Notes under the pieces: model-generated | The model's database searches: none | What the model was told of the DNA's origin: nothing | The model's input: the letters and a program-made list of their open reading frames with translations, nothing else | Made by a program: the position numbers and the translations under genes | Shown: in pieces, positions 1 through 5,501 of the stretch | Numbering within the stretch: the stretch's first letter is position 1 | Layout of the letters: every line of letters starts with the position of its first letter | DNA from: an uncultured Clostridia bacterium | GTDB lineage: Bacteria; Bacillota; Clostridia; TANB77; CAG-508 | Reading direction: 5' to 3' | Length of the DNA stretch: 5,501 nt | Assembly: GCA_944393275.1 (NCBI GenBank) | Contig: CALXZQ010000072.1 | Coordinates: 1-5,501 of the forward strand

Positions 1-33
1 AAAAAAGAAGGTATAAATACCTTCTTTTTTTTT
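1..33 (-). terminator. Intrinsic terminator after groEL
   Basis: A stem of GAAGGTA (7-13) with TACCTTC (18-24) around a TAAA loop is flanked by six A on the left and nine T on the right. Read on the minus strand, the hairpin begins at the groEL stop codon and ends in a U tract, the form of a rho-independent terminator. Because A and T runs flank both sides, it could also work on the plus strand for a convergent gene beyond the window edge; that second role is inference. Confidence 0.9.
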
Positions 34-1660
34 AATACATTCCACCCATATCTGGAGCTTGGTTATTTGAACAATTGCATTTTTCTTCTTTTTTTTCAGT
101 TACAATACTTTCTGTTGTAAGTACCATTGATGCAATACTTGCTGCATTTTGAAGTGCACTTCTTGTAACCTTTGTTGGATCCACAACTCCTGCCTTTTTC
201 ATATCAACATATTCTTCTGTTGCCGCATTGAATCCTATTCCTTGTTCTGATGATTTAACTTTTTCTATAATTACTGCTGGTTCTAAACCTGCATTTGTTA
301 CTATTTGTTTTATTGGTTCTTCTAATGCTTTTAGGACAATTTTTACTCCTAATTTTTCGTCATCACTTAAATTTGCCAATGCTTCTGAAACTTTTGGAAT
401 TATATTAATATATGCTGTTCCTCCTCCTGCAACAATTCCTTCTTCTATTGCTGCTTTTGTTGCAGATAAAGCATCTTCTATTCTTAATTTCTTATCCTTC
501 ATTTCAGTTTCTGTTGCTGCTCCAACTTGAATTACTGCAACTCCACCTGCTATTTTAGCTAATCTTTCTTGTAATTTTTCTTTATCGAAATCACTTTTTT
601 CTTCTTCAATTTGTGATCTTATTTGATTTACTCTTTCTTTTATTTTTTCTTTATCTCCTAGTCCATCTACTATAATTGTATTTTCTTTTTGAACTTTAAT
701 TTGTTTTGCTCTACCTAATTGTTCAATTGTTGTATCTTTTAATTCTAAGCCTAAATCTGATGTTATAACTTCTCCTCCTGTTAGTATTGCTATATCTTGT
801 AGCATTTCTTTTCTTCTATCTCCATATCCAGGTGCTTTTACAGCTACTACATTTAATACTCCTCTTAATTTATTTAAAATCAAAGTAGATAATGCTTCGC
901 TTTCTATATCATCACAGATTATTACTAATTTTCCAGATTGTTGCATTAAATTTTCTAGTAATGGTAATATTTCTTGAATGTTACTAATTTTTTTGTCTGT
1001 TATCAATATATATGGATTATCTATAATTGCTTCCATTTTCTCTGTATCTGTTACCATATATGGTGAAATATATCCTTTATCAAATTGCATTCCTTCTACT
1101 ACATCAACATATGTTTCTGATGTTTTAGATTCTTCTATTGTTATAACTCCATCTTTTGATACTTTTTCCATTGCTTCTGCTATTAAATTTCCATATTCCT
1201 CATTTGCTGCTGATATGCTTGCGACTCTTGCTATATCCTCTTTTCCATTTATTGTTGAGCTTATTTTCTTTATTTCATCTACAGCTACATTTACAGCTTT
1301 ATCTATTCCTCTCTTTATAGCCATTGGATCTCCACCTGCGGCTACATTTTTTACTCCTTCTTTTATCATTGCTTGAGCTAATACTGTAGCTGTAGTTGTT
1401 CCATCTCCTGCAACATCATTTGTTTTTGTTGAAACTTCTTTAACTAATCTTGCTCCCATGTTTTCAAATGCATCTTCTAATTCTATCTCTTTTGCAATTG
1501 TCACACCATCATTTGTAATTAGTGGTGCTCCAAAACTTTTATCCAATACAACATTTCTTCCTTTTGGTCCTAAAGTAACTTTTACAGTATCAGCTAGTTT
1601 ATTTACTCCTTCTAGTAAAGCTTTTCTAGCTTCTTCTCCATATTTTATTTCTTTTGCCAT
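32..1660 (-). CDS. groL: Chaperonin GroEL (Hsp60), 60 kDa subunit
   Basis: This is the ATP-driven folding chamber subunit. In the family, 14 copies form two stacked rings in the cytoplasm, capped by GroES. The 542 residues match the usual length. Visible landmarks are the nucleotide-binding GPKGRNVVLD (31-40), NDVAGDGTTTAT (81-92) with Asp86 equivalent to E. coli Asp87, Asp396 in RIEDALSAT (equivalent to catalytic Asp398), the family signature AAIEEGIVAGGG (403-414), and DPTKVTR (494-500). Equatorial, intermediate and apical domains are all present. The start is fixed by an AAGGAGGT ribosome binding site (1668-1675) seven bases from the ATG. It lies 27 bases downstream of groES and surely shares its transcript and CIRCE control. 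The tail is odd: KCNC (527-530) and a single GGMY replace the long GGM repeat of many GroELs. Identification is essentially certain. Confidence 0.99.
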   Translation of the reverse strand: MAKEIKYGEEARKALLEGVNKLADTVKVTLGPKGRNVVLDKSFGAPLITNDGVTIAKEIELEDAFENMGARLVKEVSTKTNDVAGDGTTTATVLAQAMIKEGVKNVAAGGDPMAIKRGIDKAVNVAVDEIKKISSTINGKEDIARVASISAANEEYGNLIAEAMEKVSKDGVITIEESKTSETYVDVVEGMQFDKGYISPYMVTDTEKMEAIIDNPYILITDKKISNIQEILPLLENLMQQSGKLVIICDDIESEALSTLILNKLRGVLNVVAVKAPGYGDRRKEMLQDIAILTGGEVITSDLGLELKDTTIEQLGRAKQIKVQKENTIIVDGLGDKEKIKERVNQIRSQIEEEKSDFDKEKLQERLAKIAGGVAVIQVGAATETEMKDKKLRIEDALSATKAAIEEGIVAGGGTAYINIIPKVSEALANLSDDEKLGVKIVLKALEEPIKQIVTNAGLEPAVIIEKVKSSEQGIGFNAATEEYVDMKKAGVVDPTKVTRSALQNAASIASMVLTTESIVTEKKEEKCNCSNNQAPDMGGMY

Positions 1661-1687
1661 TTTAATTACCTCCTTAAATATTTTTTA

Positions 1688-1969
1688 TTAATCTACTATT
1701 GCCAATATATCAGATTGTTTTAAAATTATATAATCTTCTCCTTCGTATTTAATTTCTGTTCCAGCATATTTACTAACTATTACTTTATCTCCTACTTTTA
1801 TATACATTTCTTCTTTTTTTCCATCTACAATTTGCCCTTCTCCGACTGCTAAAACTTCTGCTATTTGTGGTTTTTCTTTTGCTCCACTTGATAAAATAAT
1901 TCCGCTTTTAGTTGTTTCTTCACCTTCTATCATTTTTATTAAAACTCTGTCTGCTAATGGTTTAATCAT
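1688..1969 (-). CDS. groS: Co-chaperonin GroES (Hsp10)
   Basis: This is the heptameric lid that closes the GroEL cavity in an ATP-dependent cycle. With the start at 1969 the protein is 93 residues, beginning MIKPLADRVLIK, the normal length and N-terminus for GroES. The mobile loop lies near residues 15-32 and carries the GroEL-binding hydrophobic triplet IIL (24-26). The body includes AEVLAVGEG and KVGDKVIVSKYAGTEIKYEGEDY. An in-frame ATG at 2017 would add 16 residues, but it lies inside the CIRCE operator and lacks a ribosome binding site, whereas the ATG at 1969 has AGGAGGT nine bases upstream. It is the first gene of a two-gene operon with groEL. Confidence 0.98.
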   Translation of the reverse strand: MIKPLADRVLIKMIEGEETTKSGIILSSGAKEKPQIAEVLAVGEGQIVDGKKEEMYIKVGDKVIVSKYAGTEIKYEGEDYIILKQSDILAIVD

Positions 1970-1978
1970 AATAATCTT

Positions 1979-1985
1979 ACCTCCT
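1979..1985 (-). promoter_or_regulatory. Ribosome binding site that fixes the groES start
   Basis: The minus strand reads AGGAGGT, nine bases before the ATG at 1967-1969. This supports the 93-residue GroES over the longer open frame starting at 2017. Confidence 0.9.
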
Positions 1986-1997
1986 AAAATTATATTT

Positions 1998-2024
1998 TTA
2001 GCACTCTTTGTGTTCAACTGCTAA
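1998..2024 (-). promoter_or_regulatory. CIRCE element (HrcA operator) of groES-groEL
   Basis: The plus strand shows TTAGCACTC (1998-2006), nine spacer bases, then AACTGCTAA (2016-2024). The consensus CIRCE is TTAGCACTC-N9-GAGTGCTAA, so one arm is perfect and the other matches 7 of 9. It sits between the promoter and the groES ribosome binding site, covering or just following the expected transcription start, as in other Bacillota gro operons. HrcA repressor binding in the absence of heat stress is the established role; hrcA itself is not in this window. Confidence 0.93.
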
Positions 2025-2027
2025 TAA

Positions 2028-2054
2028 TTTATACCTTTTTTTATAAAAAGTCAA
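2028..2054 (-). promoter_or_regulatory. Probable sigma-A promoter of groES-groEL
   Basis: On the minus strand TTGACT (2049-2054) is a 5/6 match to a -35 box, and TATAAA (2028-2033) a 5/6 match to a -10 box. The spacing is 15 bases, which is short; TAAATT, two bases further, would give the ideal 17 with a weaker -10. Either choice puts the start inside the CIRCE element, which fits HrcA control. Confidence 0.7.
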
Positions 2055-2100
2055 TATTATTCACATATATTTCACATAAAGTTTACAATGAATTTTACAA

Positions 2101-2137
2101 TATAAAAAGAAGTACTTGTATTTCTCTGTACTTCTTT
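2101..2137 (-). terminator. Intrinsic terminator after pyrG
   Basis: A perfect 10-base-pair stem, AAAGAAGTAC (2106-2115) with GTACTTCTTT (2128-2137), encloses a 12-base loop. On the minus strand it ends in a T-rich stretch (CTTTTTATA). It lies 25 bases past the pyrG stop and separates pyrG from the gro operon. Confidence 0.8.
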
Positions 2138-2162
2138 ATTATTATATTATTTATTAATTATT

Positions 2163-3773
2163 TTAGAACTTTTTAATATCACAAATTGCTTTTACTAATC
2201 CTACAAATAATGGAGCAGGTCTATTAGGTCTTGATTTTAATTCTGGGTGAAATTGTCCTCCTATGAAAAATGGATGATTCTTATATTCTACTATTTCTAC
2301 TAATTTTCCATCTGGTGATGTACCAGAGCATATTAAACCTGCTGCTTCTAATCTTTCCTTATATTCATTATTATATTCAAATCTATGTCTATGTCTCTCT
2401 GAAATTTTTTCTTCTCCATATATTTTTTTAGCTAATGTATCTTCTTTTATAATACATGGATATGCTCCCAATCTCATTGTTCCGCCCTTTTTATCTATTC
2501 CTTTTTGATCATCCATTATATGAATAACGGAATTTTTTCCATCTTTATCAAACTCTTCTGAATTTGCGTCTTTTATTCCTAAAACATTTCTTGCAAACTC
2601 AACTACAGCCATTTGCATTCCCAAACAAATACCTAAAAATGGAATATTATTTTCTCTTACATACTTAATAGTTGTTATTTTTCCTTCAATTCCTCTATTT
2701 CCAAAGCCTCCTGGTACAATTACGCCATCTATATCTTTTAACTTTGTACTAACATTCTCATCTGTTATTGTTTCTGAATCTATTAATTTTACTTCTGCAT
2801 TTACTCCATTTGCATAACCTGCATGTGTTATGCTTTCTATTACTGAAATATATGAGTCCTCTAATTGAACATATTTTCCAACTATTGCAACTTTTATTTT
2901 TTTATTGCTATCAATATTTAATATGTTGTTAATCATATTTTCCCATTCTGTATTATTTGGAAGATATTTATCTAATTTTAAAATATTACATATTTCTCTT
3001 GCTAATCCTTCCTTCTCTAGCATTAGTGGTACATCATATAGGCATCTTGCTGTTTTATTTTGTATTACAGCTGTTTTCCTTACATTACAGAATAATGCTA
3101 ATTTTTCTCTTATTGAATCTGGTATATCATATTCTGTTCTACATACTAATATATCTGGTTTGATACCGAATGATTGTAATTCTTTTACAGAATGTTGTGT
3201 AGGTTTTGATTTTATCTCATTTGAGCCAAATATATATGGTATTAATGTTACATGAATATATGCTACATCTTCTTTATTTTTTTCTAGACCTACCTGTCTA
3301 ATAGCTTCTATTATAGATAATCCTTCTATATCTCCAACTGTTCCACCTACTTCTGTTATTACGATATCTGTATCAGTATTTTCAAAACTATATATTTTTT
3401 CCTTTATTTCATTAGTTATATGAGGAATTACCTGTACAGTTTTTCCTAAATAATCTCCTCTTCTTTCCTTGCTTATTACATTTGAATAGATTTTTCCCAT
3501 TGTTACACTTGAATTTTTTGTTAAATTTTCATCTATAAATCTTTCGTAATGTCCTAAATCTAAATCTGTTTCTGCACCATCATCTGTTACAAAAACTTCT
3601 CCATGCTCATAAGGACTCATTGTCCCTGGATCTACATTAATATATGGATCAAATTTTTGTATTGTTACTTTATAACCTCTATTTTTTAGTAGCCTCCCTA
3701 ATGATGCTGCCGTTATTCCTTTTCCTAGTCCAGATACAACTCCACCTGTAACAAAAATATACTTTGTATTCAT
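2163..3773 (-). CDS. pyrG: CTP synthase (glutamine hydrolysing)
   Basis: It makes CTP from UTP, ATP and glutamine, the last step of pyrimidine nucleotide synthesis; the family enzyme is a cytoplasmic tetramer. Its 536 residues are the usual length. The N-terminal synthase domain (about 1-265) shows the P-loop GGVVSGLGKG (10-19), the run from VDPGTMSPYEHGE (48-60) to DLDLGHYERF (70-79) with metal ligand Asp72, and EVGGTVGDIE (141-150). The C-terminal class I glutamine amidotransferase domain (about 292-536) has nucleophile Cys383 in GICLG, and His509 with Glu511 in GGQFHPE. The start has a GGGGAGG ribosome binding site five bases upstream. The gene has its own promoter, a leader with an attenuator-like hairpin, and a downstream terminator, so it is probably transcribed alone. 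No catalytic residue is missing. Confidence 0.99.
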   Translation of the reverse strand: MNTKYIFVTGGVVSGLGKGITAASLGRLLKNRGYKVTIQKFDPYINVDPGTMSPYEHGEVFVTDDGAETDLDLGHYERFIDENLTKNSSVTMGKIYSNVISKERRGDYLGKTVQVIPHITNEIKEKIYSFENTDTDIVITEVGGTVGDIEGLSIIEAIRQVGLEKNKEDVAYIHVTLIPYIFGSNEIKSKPTQHSVKELQSFGIKPDILVCRTEYDIPDSIREKLALFCNVRKTAVIQNKTARCLYDVPLMLEKEGLAREICNILKLDKYLPNNTEWENMINNILNIDSNKKIKVAIVGKYVQLEDSYISVIESITHAGYANGVNAEVKLIDSETITDENVSTKLKDIDGVIVPGGFGNRGIEGKITTIKYVRENNIPFLGICLGMQMAVVEFARNVLGIKDANSEEFDKDGKNSVIHIMDDQKGIDKKGGTMRLGAYPCIIKEDTLAKKIYGEEKISERHRHRFEYNNEYKERLEAAGLICSGTSPDGKLVEIVEYKNHPFFIGGQFHPELKSRPNRPAPLFVGLVKAICDIKKF

Positions 3774-3778
3774 AACTT

Positions 3779-3787
3779 CCTCCCCTC
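3779..3787 (-). promoter_or_regulatory. pyrG ribosome binding site
   Basis: The minus strand reads GAGGGGAGG, five bases before the pyrG ATG (3771-3773). It follows the U tract of the leader hairpin almost directly, so leader termination would cut the transcript just before this site. Confidence 0.85.
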
Positions 3788-3790
3788 AAA

Positions 3791-3842
3791 AAATAAAAAA
3801 AGATTAAAAAATTTTCCGACAAAAGCGGTTTTTTTTTAATCT
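3791..3842 (-). terminator. Attenuator-like terminator hairpin in the pyrG leader
   Basis: An 11-base-pair outer stem pairs AGATTAAAAAA with TTTTTTAATCT (plus-strand 3801-3811 with 3832-3842). A small A-rich internal loop follows, then a CCG/CGG tip (3816-3818 with 3826-3828). On the minus strand the hairpin is followed at once by six T, then ATTTTTT. It lies downstream of the likely pyrG promoter and upstream of its ribosome binding site, so it would stop transcription before the gene. In many Gram-positives pyrG is controlled by such a leader terminator in response to CTP. Regulation here is inferred. Confidence 0.75.
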
Positions 3843-3848
3843 TAAATA

Positions 3849-3865
3849 AACAATTATTAACTGTT
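3849..3865 (-). repeat. Near-perfect 17-base palindrome at the expected pyrG transcript 5' end
   Basis: The minus strand reads AACAGTTAATAATTGTT. The two 8-base arms pair with one G-T wobble around a central A. It begins about five bases after the -10 box. It could be an operator, or a small 5' stem-loop in the leader RNA. It is short and AT-rich, so chance is possible. Confidence 0.4.
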
Positions 3866-3869
3866 ATAT

Positions 3870-3898
3870 AGTCTATCATATATTTTTGGGTTTTGCAA
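3870..3898 (-). promoter_or_regulatory. Probable extended -10 promoter of pyrG
   Basis: On the minus strand TTGCAA (3893-3898) is followed, after exactly 17 bases, by TAGACT (3870-3875), which is preceded by the extended -10 motif TGA (3876-3878). Each hexamer matches its consensus at 4 of 6 bases. The spacing and TGN make it the best candidate in this gap. Transcription would start near 3863, giving a leader of about 90 nt. Confidence 0.6.
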
Positions 3899-3917
3899 CA
3901 TTTTTTTACTTTTTATT

Positions 3918-3948
3918 TAAATAATAAGGAGGGTATACACCCCCCTTA
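3918..3948 (-). terminator. GC-rich hairpin after the beta-CASP gene, probable terminator
   Basis: TAAGGAGGG (3925-3933) pairs with CCCCCCTTA (3940-3948) around a six-base loop; on the minus-strand RNA one pair is a G-U wobble. It lies 18 bases past the stop codon. The tail on the minus strand (TTATTTAAAT) is T-rich but not a clean U run, so termination may be weaker than at the other hairpins here. Confidence 0.6.
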
Positions 3949-3966
3949 GATAAAATATTGCAAATA

Positions 3967-5316
3967 TTATTTTGAACACCTCACTCCATTTTCTGTTATT
4001 CTGTATGCTTTTCCTCTTTCTAGTGTTATGACTTTAAGTTTTGGGAGCTCTTTTAGAAGCTCTTGTCTTAGCTTTTCTTTGCTTTCCGCATCTCCGTGTT
4101 CAAGAAAAATAGCATTTATATTTCTAAACCCATGAAGCAGATTAGCTAATCCTTCCCAAAAGTCGTGGTCTGAGTATTCCTCGGTTTTCTTGACCTCTGC
4201 CTTCTTTGTATATAATTGTCTTCCCATTTCTATAGTACTACAAGTAGGAGTTCTTAAAAGTTTATCTCCCCTGCTTCCCTTTGATACATAATTTGTATAA
4301 AAAATTAAATACCTAGGATTCTCTATGGTTGATTTTAGCAAAGAGTCTGTATATCCACGATTTGTTGAAATTATAATCTTTGGGTTTCTTTCATATAATG
4401 CTGTTTGCTTTTCCTCAGTAGTTTTTACAATTCTTGTATTGGATGGAAGAACGCTTGAATTCAGATTTTCCAGGTTGAAGTTCTTTTTAACCTGCAGAAA
4501 AATCGGTATACTGCTTGGAATCTTACCGGTATCTTTCATCTGCTTTAATTCATTTGAAACAGTCTCATACCGTGTTTCTCCATTTGCAATTATTACTACT
4601 GATTTTCCTTCTAAAATGGCTTTTATAACTTCGGATTGAAATATCTTTTTGGGTTCTTTTTGAGCTCCATGAGTGGCCTCGGTTATTATTGTAATTGTTT
4701 CATTATATTTCTCTCCTATCATTGGAAAATAAGATTTTTTTGCAATATTAGTCCGCTTATAGTCTCCTGTAAACAGAACTCTAATCACATTATCTTTATA
4801 CTCAAAACGAATCAGATACATTACTGCACCCTTTGTATGAGCATTTTCCAATGGAGTAACAAAAATATTATCATTTAGTTGGAACTCAACACCAATTTGT
4901 AGTGAAAAAGTATTTCTTATTGTTGAGGTTGCATCCTCTTCAGAATACAATTGTGGTTCAAATGTTCTGCGCATGGAATAATAGTTTTTTATTGCATCAG
5001 TTTTAATTTTTTGGCTTGCGTACTCTGAGGCATATATTTTTCCTGTAAATCCGTTAGCATACAAGCAAGGAATTCTTGCACAGTGATCTGAATGCTCATG
5101 TGTTATAAATACCGCCAGAAGTTTTTTGCAATCAAATGAAAACTCTCTGTTTAGTTCAGTTTCTTCATTTTCTAAGAACATACCACAATCAATTAAGATT
5201 CTGGTTTCTTTTCCATTTGGTAGATGGAACACCAAATAATTGCAACTCCCAGTTACTCCTATACTCGAACTTTCTATCCGAATATAAAATCCTTTTTTGC
5301 CTAATATTTTATGCAT
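3967..5316 (-). CDS. Metallo-beta-lactamase fold, beta-CASP family protein; likely RNA nuclease
   Basis: The 449 residues carry the full zinc-hydrolase set: Asp43 (LIDCG, motif 1), HEHSDH (73-78, motif 2), His160 (NAH, motif 3) and Asp185 (TGDYKR, motif 4). The beta-CASP motifs follow: Glu213 in TEATHGA (motif A), His384 in YSDHDFWEGL (motif B) and His407 in FLEHGD (motif C). In this superfamily a His at motif C marks members acting on RNA, such as CPSF-73 and bacterial homologues, whereas DNA-acting members have Val. I infer a cytoplasmic RNA endo- or exonuclease. It is shorter than RNase J (about 550 residues) and lacks that protein's C-terminal extension. Motif A reads THGAQ where many relatives have TYGDR, so it is a divergent member. 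There is no signal peptide or membrane segment. An AAGGAGGT site (5322-5329) five bases from the ATG fixes the start. By eye its GC content is a few points above that of groEL. The fold is secure; the substrate is unknown. Confidence 0.9.
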   Translation of the reverse strand: MHKILGKKGFYIRIESSSIGVTGSCNYLVFHLPNGKETRILIDCGMFLENEETELNREFSFDCKKLLAVFITHEHSDHCARIPCLYANGFTGKIYASEYASQKIKTDAIKNYYSMRRTFEPQLYSEEDATSTIRNTFSLQIGVEFQLNDNIFVTPLENAHTKGAVMYLIRFEYKDNVIRVLFTGDYKRTNIAKKSYFPMIGEKYNETITIITEATHGAQKEPKKIFQSEVIKAILEGKSVVIIANGETRYETVSNELKQMKDTGKIPSSIPIFLQVKKNFNLENLNSSVLPSNTRIVKTTEEKQTALYERNPKIIISTNRGYTDSLLKSTIENPRYLIFYTNYVSKGSRGDKLLRTPTCSTIEMGRQLYTKKAEVKKTEEYSDHDFWEGLANLLHGFRNINAIFLEHGDAESKEKLRQELLKELPKLKVITLERGKAYRITENGVRCSK

Positions 5317-5384
5317 GTTATACCTCCTTATTAAAGGTCATATAATTAATTGAAATGTTGTTTAACTTATTTGTTTTATCATAA

Positions 5385-5421
5385 ATATAAAAAATGTGCA
5401 ATACACATATATTGCACATTT
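5385..5421 (-). terminator. Intrinsic terminator after the partial upstream gene
   Basis: A perfect 11-base-pair inverted repeat, AAATGTGCAAT (5392-5402) with ATTGCACATTT (5411-5421), surrounds an 8-base loop. On the minus strand it runs into six T, then ATATTTAT. It lies 33 bases past the stop codon at 5455 and separates that gene from the beta-CASP gene. Confidence 0.88.
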
Positions 5422-5454
5422 CCCGTTTTAATTATATAACAATTAGAGTTTCTC

Positions 5455-5501
5455 TTAGTTTTCCTTATTTTCTTCTTGTTTTTCTTCTTGTTTTTCTTCT
5501 T
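5455..5501 (-). CDS. C-terminal end of an unidentified protein with a Glu/Lys/Gln-repeat tail (partial)
   Basis: On the minus strand, one frame entering from the window edge reads EEKQEEKQEENKEN and then a TAA stop (5455-5457). A strong terminator follows 33 bases later, which supports this as the true end of a gene whose body lies beyond the window. The tail is a charged, low-complexity repeat and probably disordered. Such tails occur on many unrelated proteins, so I cannot name the gene. One other minus-strand frame stays open through the repeat and reads KKKNKKKN, but it runs on towards the terminator hairpin and fits less well. Confidence 0.6.
   Translation of the reverse strand, partial: EEKQEEKQEENKEN
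5464..5501 (-). repeat. 12-base tandem repeat in the partial gene's 3' end
   Basis: The minus-strand unit GAAGAAAAACAA occurs twice in full and is followed by a degenerate third copy (GAAGAAAATAAG). Each unit encodes Glu-Glu-Lys-Gln in the likely frame. The array may continue beyond the window edge. Copy-number change by slippage would keep the reading frame. Confidence 0.65.

Noticed and set aside
228..1691. Plus-strand open frames opposite groEL (228-530, 978-1376, 1458-1691)
   Set aside because: They are antisense to a certain GroEL gene, have low-complexity Ser/Phe/Ile-rich translations and no recognisable family.
1970..2017. In-frame upstream ATG that would extend GroES by 16 residues
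   Set aside because: It overlaps the CIRCE operator, has no ribosome binding site and gives a non-family N-terminus, whereas the ATG at 1969 has AGGAGGT nine bases upstream and gives a standard GroES.
2905..3255. Two overlapping plus-strand open frames opposite pyrG
   Set aside because: They lie antisense to a certain CTP synthase gene and look like composition artefacts of AT-rich coding sequence.
3679..3879. 66-codon minus-strand frame overlapping the pyrG start
   Set aside because: It runs through the leader hairpin and the pyrG N-terminus in another frame, with no ribosome binding site or recognisable product.
3774..3966. Riboswitch or T-box in the pyrG leader
   Set aside because: The leader is only about 90 nt, with no conserved T-box or purine/pyrimidine riboswitch core; a simple terminator hairpin explains it.
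4325..5345. Plus-strand open frames opposite the beta-CASP gene
   Set aside because: They are antisense to a gene with all catalytic motifs intact and have no family resemblance.
5337..5365. Possible promoter of the beta-CASP gene: TTAAAC, 17 bases, TATGAC on the minus strand
   Set aside because: The -35 match is only 3 of 6, and the predicted start would leave the ribosome binding site at the very 5' end of the RNA. The gene probably has a promoter in this gap, but I cannot place it with confidence.
5385..5421. Perfect inverted repeat as a possible transposon end or recombination site
   Set aside because: It is single-copy, sits directly after a stop codon and ends in a U tract, so an intrinsic terminator is the simpler reading.

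Overview
The window is AT-rich (roughly 70% A+T) and every gene in it lies on the minus strand. The signals are those of a low-GC Gram-positive bacterium (Bacillota, Clostridia-like): strong AAGGAGG-type ribosome binding sites, a HrcA/CIRCE-controlled groES-groEL operon, intrinsic terminators after most genes, and a GroEL ending in GGMY. I cannot name the species from sequence alone.

In transcription order (right to left) the layout is as follows. (1) The last 14 codons of an unidentified gene with a Glu/Lys/Gln-repeat tail (5455-5501), closed by a very good intrinsic terminator (5385-5421). (2) A 449-residue metallo-beta-lactamase/beta-CASP protein of the RNA-processing type (3967-5316), followed by a GC-rich hairpin (3918-3948). 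(3) pyrG, CTP synthase (2163-3773). It has its own extended -10 promoter, a leader of about 90 nt and an attenuator-like terminator hairpin just before the ribosome binding site. It ends in a second terminator (2101-2137). (4) The groES-groEL chaperonin operon (32-1969), with a promoter and CIRCE operator upstream and a strong terminator at the window edge (1-33).

These appear to be four separate transcription units, since each junction except groES/groEL holds a hairpin or a promoter. The biology is mostly housekeeping: protein folding under heat-shock control, CTP synthesis under probable leader control, and a likely RNA nuclease. I see no mobile element, CRISPR array, tRNA or rRNA. No gap exceeds 300 bases. 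I found no clear sign of a new multi-gene system. The points most worth a second look are the pyrG leader, which has a terminator but lacks the usual G-run start, the divergent beta-CASP protein with its higher GC content, and the Cys-Asn-Cys motif in the GroEL tail.
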